This document shows positions 21,701-26,891 of a DNA stretch of 64,000 nucleotides, piece by piece. Source of the DNA: Deltaproteobacteria bacterium (GTDB lineage Bacteria > Acidobacteriota > Thermoanaerobaculia > Multivoradales > JAHZIX01); contig JAHZIX010000046.1 of the NCBI GenBank assembly GCA_022601195.1, positions 147,445-211,444 of the forward strand. Direction: 5' to 3'. How positions within the stretch are numbered: the first letter of the stretch is position 1; the number at the start of each line of letters is the position of its first letter. The notes beneath the pieces are model-generated. The model did not search any database. It saw only the letters and a program-made list of their open reading frames with translations, and had not been told where the DNA came from. The position numbers and the translations under genes are program-made.

Positions 21701-23504
21701 AGTGGTGTTGGAGTTTCTTTACGATGTGCGGGACCAGCTCACGGAGCTCACTCGAGATGGTGTCGTCGAGGGGCGTTACCTCTACGATCACCAGGGCTTG
21801 AGGGTGCGCAAGGTTGGTGGCGGCGACATCCACCGGTACGTCTACGACGACCAGAGCGTGCTACAGCAAACCGACGATGCCGGCAACACCATCGCGAAGT
21901 ACGACTATGGCCCGGACCGACTTCTCTCCATGGTCCACGCCACGGAGGGGCGGCAGTTCTATCTTTTCGATGTCTTGGGCAGCATTGCCGATCTAACTCG
22001 CCCGGATGGCGGCGTCCAGGCCCGCTATAAATACGACGCCTGGGGCAACCCCCGTTCCACCGTCGGAGCCAGCTTCAATCCCTTCGGGTTCACCGGCCAC
22101 GAGCGGGACGACGAGACCGGCCTCTACTACTTCAAGGCTCGTTTCTACGATCCGGAGACCGGGCGTTTCCTCACGGAAGACCCGGCGGAAGGAGATGTCG
22201 ACACGCCGCCGAGTCTGCACAAATACCTCTACGCCCATGCCAATCCTACGGTCATGGTGGATCCCGATGGGCGGGTCGCCGAAACCGTGTGGGACGTTGC
22301 CTCTTTGGGTCTCGGTATCACTTCTCTGGTCTTCAACGTCAGTGAGGGCAATTGGGGCAGCGCTGCCCTCGACGCCTTTGGAGTGGTGGTAGATGCAGCG
22401 GCCACGGCGGTGCCCTTTATCCCGGGTGGTGCCGGGGTGGCGATCAAGGCGGGTCGCGCTGCCAAGGCTGGCGGAGACGCCATTGAAGCCGCCAGGGCTG
22501 CGGATCAGGTCAAGGACACCATCGACACCTTGCAACGAGTCGATGCGGCAGCGAATGCGGTGGTCAGTGCAGATGCCGCGGCAGAGAATTTCGAGAATGG
22601 TGAATACGGTTGGGGTACCTTCAACGCGGCCATGGCCGTCGTCGGAGCGCGCCAGGCGACCCGGACGAATGCCGGAGCGAGCCCGCCGGGAGTCAATCGA
22701 GCCGACGACGCGGCGAGCGCCAACAAAGCCGCACCGGAAGCCACTCCGGAAGTCAAGCAGAATGCCATCGTTACCGGGGAGAAGGCCAAGGGTGGCACCA
22801 ATGCGGAAACGGCCGTACGCACCAAGAGCGCTATGGCAGAGACCTCCCTGGATGCACCTCCCGCCAAGACTCCCGAGGCCGCCTCTGTCTCCAAGGTAGA
22901 GGGAGAGAGCTCCTTGGGCAAGCCGGTGGCCGGTGCCAGCGGCAGCGTGGCTCGCAGCGGTGACGGTGCCAGCAGCGCAGCAAGCTCTGGGGGAAGCCGA
23001 GGCGGTGATGGCGGTGCCAGTGGTGGTGGTAGCGGAGGCGGCAGCACCGGCGGTGGCGGCGGTAGTGGCGGGGGCCGCGGGCCCGGCAGCAGCACTCCCA
23101 GCGGCGGAGGCATCGGGTCCTGGAATGAATTCCAGGCGGCTACGAAGGGCCAATTCGCTTCCCGTGCTGAAGCGGGAGTGGCCTGGAAGGTCTACAAGGA
23201 ATCGAATCGAGCCGGTAACACTCTGGTCATCGGCCGCAATGACGACACTGCGGCCGCCGCCAAGGCAGGGTTCCAGCGTCTCTTCCTGGAAGACGGTTGG
23301 ACGGAGAATGTCAATGATGCTTGGATCCAGGGGGCTATCGATGCGGGCCGTCGCTTCAAGCTGGTAAGCCCGGTCGTACCTTCCAACCTGCGGAACCCTC
23401 CGGGGTCTCGGTTCCCGTCAACTGTTTTCCGGCGAGAATTGCAGCAGCTGAAGAAGGCTGGATACACGATTCGCGACGGCTGGGCCATTCCGCCAGGAGG
23501 TTGA
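12750..23504 (+). CDS. Exported RHS-repeat protein with transglutaminase-like domain and C-terminal toxin-like tip
   Basis: 3584 residues. An N-terminal signal peptide (MRLRSFTCW, then a hydrophobic stretch and Ala-rich cleavage region) is followed by a helical region, a transglutaminase-like domain (about 264-420; fold motif NDVDQASLLIALLRA then PARYVRGV), an invasin-like Ig domain (about 885-965) and a DUF6531-type RHS entry domain (about 1524-1600; RSYSSNGG, FGVGWNHSYD). Dozens of YD repeats (about 1650-3050) and the RHS core (about 3071-3172; GLYYFKARFYDPETGRF) follow. After the core come an Ala-rich segment, a Gly/Ser linker (about 3411-3455) and a compact 129-residue C-terminal domain. 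RHS shells of this kind encapsulate C-terminal toxins that are released at the core. The next gene starts 4 bp after the stop, fitting a toxin-immunity pair. Start chosen on the ATG after AGAGGAGAG. Confidence 0.9.
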   Translation: MRLRSFTCWLLVPLFGGTGAAFAAGDADLQGLSRPEQEARILTSLSRGEDVSASTERLALEGASRRAVLPPRSEAASRVGDALIRLQQVVAASADSDPDSLVAAYQAFEAQDLLVRRELAATRATLERLDIGSEVLARQELAEGDYFAASDRLHSSLGAAVQQLRQAQEDRADSPQERAGKIEAARSRLRQAARDVSPVLALQQARQPVSLLRAAPLPYRRSDFGSRVPQLPQTIQPSYLDPLAADPVPEDLAPTLEAPLSEMILRQAQSLGYDAVRVFEFVRNSMATEFYSSSMKGAEGTLRQGSGNDVDQASLLIALLRASQVPARYVRGVVELPVEELAAELGLADPTAVPAALGKAGLAFRPVIRGGRVAAVEMEQTWVSAFVPYTNYRGAVVDYSGRTWVPLAPAMKRTARVAATGVLEQMGFTPEAFLATYLEAPQISSPLAQLRLQVEDFLQTEAPGEVYEGQLGSREVVAEELRLLPSSLPMKVLGVSEESPALGSSEGTQIRLVVRAGPSAGSPILLDLEVPLARWVGQRVTLSYTPATVEDHRVVNAYGGLFAVPVYLVRLRPQVKIGGRAVEVGEGVLDMGVPHLMELQLTGPWGSETVSQTVFSGSYHALAVGAQQALRPDESEEDPADTERLGARLLAQLAHGYAEGWDAGEGEWSGLLDVEVLRPLPSVVFASLALEVEQLLGLPYGIEFEGVTLDAALRAAEPVSRQGDGEAPRDFMRLSALQGSALENLIFQQEYQVEGISADKGLGLARQAGIEVVRLDSSNLPTELPTLAHPQVVKNAIDNWVRLGLEVEVPRTVISLNAWTGSVWRAEDPVSGAAGYFIAGGLAGGSSSQPPANWVLDFLAQALASPYSAEPNTDPLAAVQLVKIPAGDGQTGVVDEEFDLPLAVQARDRDGRPVVGAEVVFAMARGGGLLKGEDGVEAANITVLTNALGIAEATMKAGTDTSANPWYVRRNGGDTYLTQGLMHFIEAFAGSSSGTLVIREPFSGLAYPGDPVALRRTDPPNSFGAAGLWSDTALVAVEDSFGNPVSNVDVTFSRGSASFQCSPAPENFENGVVFDASVDENGNFLDCGVRSPVLGDCGSPSLNMETSRFGAAAGFILGNSTNTTYSYQISASGLPTLSFDLQAFGGCGQGPSVIATTSTVINANGQNINAAKAGSVSNAKVPVTLFYSVPDFTVEVDGDGKCFLDFQPSRTWVRTTAQVSYSVSNGGSSGGVTLRGDGSYEASIRTGLTPGENEVSVDASDVRVEVATVDRDSCVEGTEEGFFTLQDDLSAVFGLSPEITGVVPDPILLTDEGLSATPVAASYQINPGSYNSNSVELDLFEGGSFLGAVVGDSRTGAGMALLPRGVSFDIAQTYEAEVVVNRGSVVEVRGDRMELPLFQRIFTNVSGSVVLQQEVDLLNDRNCEFGSEFFFETTQEANITLRFRKIDGQDTDGNLELGAGTTLIDDEVMPEGEHSLFISPADLLPGEYLFFLEGVSTVDGHMETRNGGAVSQFKTRNNLPVGHAMYKGVDLFDGALLVSRQDLAIPGRGVSLEFQRSYSSNGGMEAGPFGVGWNHSYDSKLFVTPCGEVIVAGAAGAGMTFVDDGAGGLRPLKGYHGTLIAEPSDNSFDFYSVDGTRYHYSFRRSSTWDLDYIEDVNGNMTDLTYDTSGRDPKLMTVEDAAGRFLSFTYERRSFVNMGSKEVIVSVIGPGGVSMTYDYDDDGNLISAQRENGVLHETYGYPATSPTSFDDRHRLTSTTDEVKGATTTITYEEGTIGLQGSVSVPRVFVASLEEPEGGVSTFTYDMAGLSTRGPPMLVQRVRDRRGQTTTYTLNQYGSPLSIEDPEGDTVTMVWSPDDVYVTSQTDANGSTTTFTYDDDANLLTESVSVTDVNGGSSNLTITHTYHSEDSFGRPGIKNRVASTRNRNGVTTTFDYDGRGNLTNRTIQGTGYSETHTYDSNGDRRSTTDPLGKTTTFTFDGFGNLASVTDSMGGTSSTTWDDRGRALQQSDNLGRNTVMDYDALNRVVAMNFPGGDRESTTFDDAGRVTTFTDAAGRSTMTRFDLEGRAVQVTNALGDSKYFDYDLEGNKILESNWSGATALRADTTFSYDDSGRLTTRTEPEGRVTTYSYDGEGNVLTQTLSGPGLSSPQVTENVYDELARRHTVRRFVGGVAVEEKFLLDGEGNTLEQINPLGRKRTHVYDDLDRLVSVTDALNNVTQFTYDNIGNKTEEEDALGRRRRTDYDALGRVIRTVDALNNTTLYEYDAVGNLVRELDPRLTVTEHQYDNRDRRVSTTRNVTLGLTPAGPVTTTFSYDPVWNQTRIQRANGNVVNQTFDDLDRVVTQTDNLGTLLTRVFDSNDNLLEETDANGNTKTFEYDQLNRLVLENLPEGRSQSFTYDAAGKATSTTDPNGFVINFEYDELDRQVRTVDPASVGTFEVNSFDLTGNLVSTTDRRGNTTTFQLDDLNRVTQIDHPMGVSESFTYDAVGNQITATDRRGIVTTYAVDGENRILSVVRAGQTVRELEYDANGNVRFDKDGNGNITGFEYDERNLKVAENRPLAAITRFGLDAMGNQIRERDPEGRIRTWQYDLRQRVSSMTDGAGETTTFTYDDNGNQKTITKPETGTWSRDYDGANRLVGITDPLGNETSYGYDNNDNRTTITDGNTRVSTMEYDPMNRLTAVVYPDGERTERDYDGEGNVIETRDAKGQVVTFTFDALGRQTASNSAAAIPSTGDDLVSQVFTYDDNNNLESVTENYGGGTGTRVSTFTFDDFDRQTSATDPQGEVLQYDYDGNGNRQRLTDADGRVTTYGFDALNRVTSVTIPLAGVTTYSYFRNSRLKRISYPNGTASEYQYDGANRAILIENTQGAAAVSTFEYTYDGNGNRLQQIETNGGAAETTTYVFDLADRLTGVNYPDKSTAYTYDAVGNRETERDLDLVGTPLLDKSFDYDLRNRLTTVTDLLDASQNIDYDFDANGNQIRRTQDGVVLEFLYDVRDQLTELTRDGVVEGRYLYDHQGLRVRKVGGGDIHRYVYDDQSVLQQTDDAGNTIAKYDYGPDRLLSMVHATEGRQFYLFDVLGSIADLTRPDGGVQARYKYDAWGNPRSTVGASFNPFGFTGHERDDETGLYYFKARFYDPETGRFLTEDPAEGDVDTPPSLHKYLYAHANPTVMVDPDGRVAETVWDVASLGLGITSLVFNVSEGNWGSAALDAFGVVVDAAATAVPFIPGGAGVAIKAGRAAKAGGDAIEAARAADQVKDTIDTLQRVDAAANAVVSADAAAENFENGEYGWGTFNAAMAVVGARQATRTNAGASPPGVNRADDAASANKAAPEATPEVKQNAIVTGEKAKGGTNAETAVRTKSAMAETSLDAPPAKTPEAASVSKVEGESSLGKPVAGASGSVARSGDGASSAASSGGSRGGDGGASGGGSGGGSTGGGGGSGGGRGPGSSTPSGGGIGSWNEFQAATKGQFASRAEAGVAWKVYKESNRAGNTLVIGRNDDTAAAAKAGFQRLFLEDGWTENVNDAWIQGAIDAGRRFKLVSPVVPSNLRNPPGSRFPSTVFRRELQQLKKAGYTIRDGWAIPPGG

Positions 23505-23508
23505 GCTA

Positions 23509-24018
23509 GTGGGAGATTCACAGCAGATCCTGAATGACCTTCACGGGATCCGAAGGAAGGGCTACGACGAAGAGCTTCCTGGGAAGCATGATGCCCAATT
23601 CATGGAACTGGCCGAGATCTATGCTGCCTCCGAACCGGAGGAGAGGGAGGCCATCCGCGGTGCCGTTCAGGACGAGACGAGGATGTTGCTTCTCGGGTTC
23701 GGCGACCGCATGGCCATCCTCGCGGACCGCACCGGTACCAAACGATATGTGCTTTTGGCTCTCCTAGCCCACGCCATCGAAGACTTCCGCTATGACCCCC
23801 GGGAGAATATTTTTCGTCTCACCCTGGCCAACCACGTTGCGGCCAAACTGGGGGTAGAGGCGGGGGAGATCTTTGAGCAAGCTGCTGGTTTGGCGTCGGA
23901 CAAGGGGGCTGCCAGTTTGCGGGCCTTTGATCGCCGGCCTGCGGCCCTCAAGACCCTCCGCACCATGGGCATCGTGGAGTATCAGACGGAAGCCGGTCCG
24001 GACTATCGATACGAGTGA
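23509..24018 (+). CDS. Candidate immunity protein for the upstream RHS toxin domain
   Basis: 169 residues, GTG start with an AGGAGG site about 9 bp upstream that lies inside the last codons of the RHS gene, so translation is probably coupled. The protein has no signal peptide and no membrane segment, so it would act in the cytoplasm. It is acidic N-terminally and mainly helical by eye, with a central AIEDFRYDPRENIF motif. I do not recognise the family. Position, size and coupling are what is expected of an immunity gene, but that role is inferred from context only. Confidence 0.75.
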   Translation: MGDSQQILNDLHGIRRKGYDEELPGKHDAQFMELAEIYAASEPEEREAIRGAVQDETRMLLLGFGDRMAILADRTGTKRYVLLALLAHAIEDFRYDPRENIFRLTLANHVAAKLGVEAGEIFEQAAGLASDKGAASLRAFDRRPAALKTLRTMGIVEYQTEAGPDYRYE

Positions 24019-24197
24019 AACTTCTGCTTTCGGTCAGTTGGGAGGGAGTTCGTCTTCGTTTTCCTTCGCTTCTTACCTTGGGCCTAGCAGAACCTCGAGG
24101 TCGAGGAGCCTCGGATTCTTCCGGCAGCTCCAACGGAGATGGTTTCTTCCTCTGGGTAGGGTGCGCTATTCTGCCGCAGATGATAACGGGAGCACTT

Positions 24198-24716
24198 ATG
24201 ACCACCCAAAATAAACGTCGCACCCCAATCGTGCTGCTTTCCCTGGCGATTCTCGTCGCCCTGGCACCAACGTTGACTAGAGCTGACAACGGTTCGGAAA
24301 CACCGGAAGAGGAATCGATGACCCATCAAGCCGAAGGTACTTTCGAAGTCACCCTCCAGCCCCTCGCCGAACCGGATGCCTCCGGCGGGACAACGCTGGC
24401 CCGCATGTCCATCGACAAGAAGTTCTCTGGTGACCTCGTTGGCACCGGCAAAGGGGAAATGCTCAGCGCCATGAGCGGCGTCAAAGGTTCCGCCGGCTAT
24501 GTGGCCATCGAGAGGGTAGAGGGGAGCCTTGCGGGAAAAGAAGGCAGTTTCGTGCTCCAACACTCGGGAACGATGACTCGGGGCGAGCCCCACCAGGCCA
24601 TCACGGTGGTACCGGATTCCGGCACCGGCGATCTAGTGGGCCTCAGCGGCACTTTCGTCATCAATATCGTCGAAGGGAAACACTTCTACGAGTTCGAGTA
24701 CCAGATTTCCGAGTAG
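24198..24716 (+). CDS. Exported DUF3224-family protein
   Basis: 172 residues from the ATG at 24198, which has GGGAG about 6 bp upstream; an in-frame ATG at 24180 is less well placed. A signal peptide (Lys/Arg-rich start, hydrophobic VLLSLAILVALAP) is followed by a beta-barrel-like domain typical of DUF3224: HQAEGTFEV opening, GTGKGEML, AGYVAIERVEG, GSFVLQHSGTM and a terminal FEYQI. Members are small single-domain proteins of unknown function; this one is exported, while many are cytosolic. It stands alone, 180 bp after the putative immunity gene. Confidence 0.8.
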   Translation: MTTQNKRRTPIVLLSLAILVALAPTLTRADNGSETPEEESMTHQAEGTFEVTLQPLAEPDASGGTTLARMSIDKKFSGDLVGTGKGEMLSAMSGVKGSAGYVAIERVEGSLAGKEGSFVLQHSGTMTRGEPHQAITVVPDSGTGDLVGLSGTFVINIVEGKHFYEFEYQISE

Positions 24717-24764
24717 GGAAAGAAAGCTCGTAGATTCCTTGGCGCTTCCGCGAGGTAGGAGACC

Positions 24765-24908
24765 CTAAGCAGCGCAGCCGAGTTTCCGGCGGGCCTTGGT
24801 AATGGCTTTCTTGCGCTGTTTCTTGGATAGCTCTGCGAAGAGAGGGCAACCCTTACAAGCCTTGGCCTTGCGCTTGAATTTCTTGCAGCAGTTGGATTTG
24901 ATTTTCAT
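24765..24908 (-). CDS. 47-residue Cys/Lys-rich small protein
   Basis: Short ORF starting MKIKSNCCKKFKRK and ending GCAA. It has five cysteines (C7, C8, C18, C21, C45), with a CKGCP motif, and roughly 40% Lys/Arg. The CC...CxxC spacing suggests metal or iron-sulfur binding, or a nucleic-acid-binding knuckle. Similar tiny Cys/Lys-rich proteins occur in Bacteroidetes and relatives as I recall, with no assigned function. A well-formed promoter and a palindrome lie just upstream (24937-24992), which supports a real regulated gene. The ribosome binding site is weak. Confidence 0.7.
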   Translation of the reverse strand: MKIKSNCCKKFKRKAKACKGCPLFAELSKKQRKKAITKARRKLGCAA

Positions 24909-24936
24909 GGCAAAGCCAGAGCTCGATGACTCTTAT

Positions 24937-24951
24937 TGAGACATAGTCTCA
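24937..24951. promoter_or_regulatory. Operator-like palindrome TGAGAC-N3-GTCTCA
   Basis: Perfect 6-bp inverted repeat with a 3-bp centre, located directly downstream of the predicted -10 box and covering about +6 to +20. This is a classic position for a repressor site. The cognate regulator is not identifiable from the window. Confidence 0.55.
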
Positions 24952-24963
24952 TTGGATGGCTTT

Positions 24964-24992
24964 ATTCTTTCCAGGTAGACCCCGCCTGTCAA
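24964..24992 (-). promoter_or_regulatory. Sigma70-like promoter of the small Cys-rich gene
   Basis: On the minus strand there is a perfect TTGACA at 24992-24987, a 17-bp spacer, and AAGAAT at 24969-24964 (four of six matches to TATAAT). The predicted start of transcription is near 24957, about 50 bp before the ATG at 24908. Confidence 0.6.
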
Positions 24993-25128
24993 GAGAAGAG
25001 GTTTCCTATTCCTAAGTGGTAGGAAAAATGGGCAGGGGGAGAGAGCCGGACCGGCTCTCCGGAAAAGAATCGAGTAGGCTAAATGGGTCCCAATAAATTC
25101 TCCTGGCAATCGGCATAGGGAGAGGCCT

Positions 25129-25581
25129 ATGAAGTCCATCGCGGACCCCAAGCGCAGACGGCAGTTGGTCGAGCGCCTCGAGGCGCTGAGAGTAGACACC
25201 CCACGGCGTTGGGGTACCCTCACCGCGGCGGAGATGCTGTGCCATTTGGCCGATGCGACCTCTGTTCTCTGTCGTTCAGATGTGCCTTTCAAAGCCGGCT
25301 TTGCGGCGCCTGTTCTCAAGTGGCTCGCCTTGGGGACCCCTCTTCCTACCCCAAAGGGGCTAAAGACCCATCCGCAGATCGACCCGTACCGCAATGGGTC
25401 CCGGCCCTCAGACTTTGAGACGGATCGCCAGCGAGCTATCGACGGGTTGCTCGAGATTGCCGATGCACAACCCGGTGATCTCAATCCTCATCACCCGATT
25501 TTCGGTTCCATGTCCGAAGGGGATTGGTGTCGATGGGCCTACGACCACACGAATCATCACCTCAAACAATTCGGATTGTAG
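25129..25581 (+). CDS. DUF1569-like protein of the DinB superfamily
   Basis: 150 residues. ATG preceded by GGGAGAG. The sequence fits DUF1569: an early basic helix (DPKRRRQLVERLEAL), a WGTLTAAEMLCHLADAT segment carrying the first conserved His, a central proline-rich turn, and a C-terminal HPIFGSMSEGDWCRWAYDHTNHHLKQFG with the paired histidines. In the DinB fold three histidines usually bind a metal ion. Substrate unknown. A second DinB-type gene follows after 99 bp, so the two may share a transcript. Confidence 0.8.
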   Translation: MKSIADPKRRRQLVERLEALRVDTPRRWGTLTAAEMLCHLADATSVLCRSDVPFKAGFAAPVLKWLALGTPLPTPKGLKTHPQIDPYRNGSRPSDFETDRQRAIDGLLEIADAQPGDLNPHHPIFGSMSEGDWCRWAYDHTNHHLKQFGL

Positions 25582-25680
25582 GGAAGCTACTCAACTCCAG
25601 AGGCAATGCTGGCGGAAAGCGTCAAGGACCACTGGAAGAAGCGAAAGACCAACGGAACAGGGAAAAGAAAGGTGCAGAGA

Positions 25681-26208
25681 ATGTTTGACGCAAAGGGATT
25701 GGCCGAGCTCCTTCGGCACGGCGAGTGGGCAGACGCGAAGCTGTGGCAGGTCGTTCTGGATGAAGCAGAAGGACCGCTCGATGACAAAGTCTCCTTCTGG
25801 CTGCACCACATTCACCAGGTGCAGCGGGCCTTTCTGCTGGTCTGGCGCGGTGAACCGTTGGAATTGCCATCCCTGGAGGACTTCGCGACTCCCCTGGACT
25901 TGTGCAGCTGGGGGCGAGAAGGGCACGGAGAGCTCCTCCGGTACCTTTCCCTTGCCAGCTCGGAAGACCTCCACCGGGAGTTGGACTTTCCTTGGAGAGA
26001 GCAGATGGAAGAGAAGTTTGAGCGGCCCCTGGACGGAGTCACCCTGGCCCAGTCGGCCATGCAGGTGGTACTTCACAGCACTCATCATCGGGCACAGGTG
26101 GCCAGCCGTCTGCGTGAGTTGGGAGAAGAGCCGCCCATGGTGGATTACATCGCCTGGCTGTGGCGGGGTAAGCCGGAAACTCAGTGGGATCCAAGCGGGA
26201 TCGGTTGA
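25681..26208 (+). CDS. DinB-family protein
   Basis: 175 residues from the ATG at 25681, which has AAAGGTG about 8 bp upstream; the longer in-frame ATG at 25606 adds a charged, unlikely extension. It is a four-helix DinB-like bundle with the metal-ligand histidines visible in HHIHQVQRAFL and HSTHHRAQV, and a final LGEEPPMVDYIAWLW typical of the family. DinB proteins are metal-dependent, thiol-linked or damage-inducible enzymes, often of unknown substrate. Only distantly similar to the preceding gene, so not a recent duplicate. Confidence 0.85.
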   Translation: MFDAKGLAELLRHGEWADAKLWQVVLDEAEGPLDDKVSFWLHHIHQVQRAFLLVWRGEPLELPSLEDFATPLDLCSWGREGHGELLRYLSLASSEDLHRELDFPWREQMEEKFERPLDGVTLAQSAMQVVLHSTHHRAQVASRLRELGEEPPMVDYIAWLWRGKPETQWDPSGIG

Positions 26209-26236
26209 AGGCGTAACTGACGCTGGAACTGGAACT

Positions 26237-26758
26237 GTGACTGGAAGTCTAGGCAGCGTCCTAGCGAGTACCGGAGTCCTTAGCTTGGCACTGATCCTCG
26301 CTGCATACTTGACCTGGCAAAGGCCCCTGCTGATCTCTAACGGGAAGGGATGCCAGAGGACGCGGCGAGTTTTTCTTTTTGCAGTGGCTGTGCAGTGTGT
26401 TCATTTTCTGGAAGAGCTCGTCACCGGTTTCGATGTCGAGTTCCCTAAGTTACTCGGCCTGCCGCCTTGGCCGGCGGACTTCTTTGTCGTCTTCAACGTA
26501 CTCTGGATCGCTATTTGGATCCTCTCTTCCGTAGGGTTGGAGCAGGGGCGTCAACTAGCTCTCTTGCCGATTTGGTTCTTTGCTTTGGGAATGGCCATCA
26601 ATGGCTTAGCCCACCCTGCTCTCGCGGTGAGGGCAGGAGGCTATTTTCCTGGCTTAGGGAGCTCCCCGGTGGTAGGAACGGTAGGTGTGGTGCTCCTGAT
26701 TCGCCTGGTTGACATCACAGAGAAAAAGCGAGGCCGGAGAGCCCACGAGGAGTCCTGA
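26237..26758 (+). CDS. HXXEE-domain membrane protein
   Basis: About 173 residues, GTG start proposed at 26237. The start is uncertain: the frame stays open far upstream over the DinB gene, and a TTG at 26285 is an alternative. The defining H-x-x-E-E motif is seen as HFLEE at about residues 56-60 at the edge of a membrane segment. Four or five hydrophobic segments follow (LALILAAYL, FFVVFNVLWIAIWIL, LLPIWFFALGMAI, VGTVGVVLLI), ending in a basic cytoplasmic tail. HXXEE proteins are uncharacterised integral membrane proteins, possibly metal-dependent hydrolases. It starts 28 bp after the DinB gene and is probably co-transcribed. Confidence 0.7.
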   Translation: MTGSLGSVLASTGVLSLALILAAYLTWQRPLLISNGKGCQRTRRVFLFAVAVQCVHFLEELVTGFDVEFPKLLGLPPWPADFFVVFNVLWIAIWILSSVGLEQGRQLALLPIWFFALGMAINGLAHPALAVRAGGYFPGLGSSPVVGTVGVVLLIRLVDITEKKRGRRAHEES

Positions 26759-26759
26759 A

Positions 26760-26888
26760 ATGTGCCCCGAGCTTGCTGATCTGAGTGCCGCCGAAGCACG
26801 ACTACCTGCGATGACTTATCTGCCGACGACTCGAGAGCCGGCAGACGGAGACTCATCCGAATCCCTGTCTCTCACGAAGAGGTCTTGA
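26760..26888 (+). CDS. Possible 42-residue leader peptide or small ORF
   Basis: ATG one base after the stop of the HXXEE gene, with GAGGAG about 7 bp upstream, encoding 42 residues (MCPELADLSAAEARL start). It ends with TGA at 26886-26888, in the same frame as, and 3 bp before, the GTG of the decarboxylase gene. It shows no recognisable domain. It may be a translated leader that couples the downstream gene, or a chance ORF. Confidence 0.3.
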   Translation: MCPELADLSAAEARLPAMTYLPTTREPADGDSSESLSLTKRS

Positions 26889-26891
26889 ACC

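Noticed and set aside
21993..23153. Minus-strand ORF of 386 residues under the RHS gene
   Set aside because: Composition is Ala/Gly/Thr-rich antisense of the RHS C-terminal linker, with no ribosome site or recognisable domain.
25394..26236. Long plus-strand frame extending the HXXEE gene upstream to 454 residues
   Set aside because: It lies over two well-supported DinB-superfamily genes in other frames and its translation there is Arg/Ser/Trp-rich noise.
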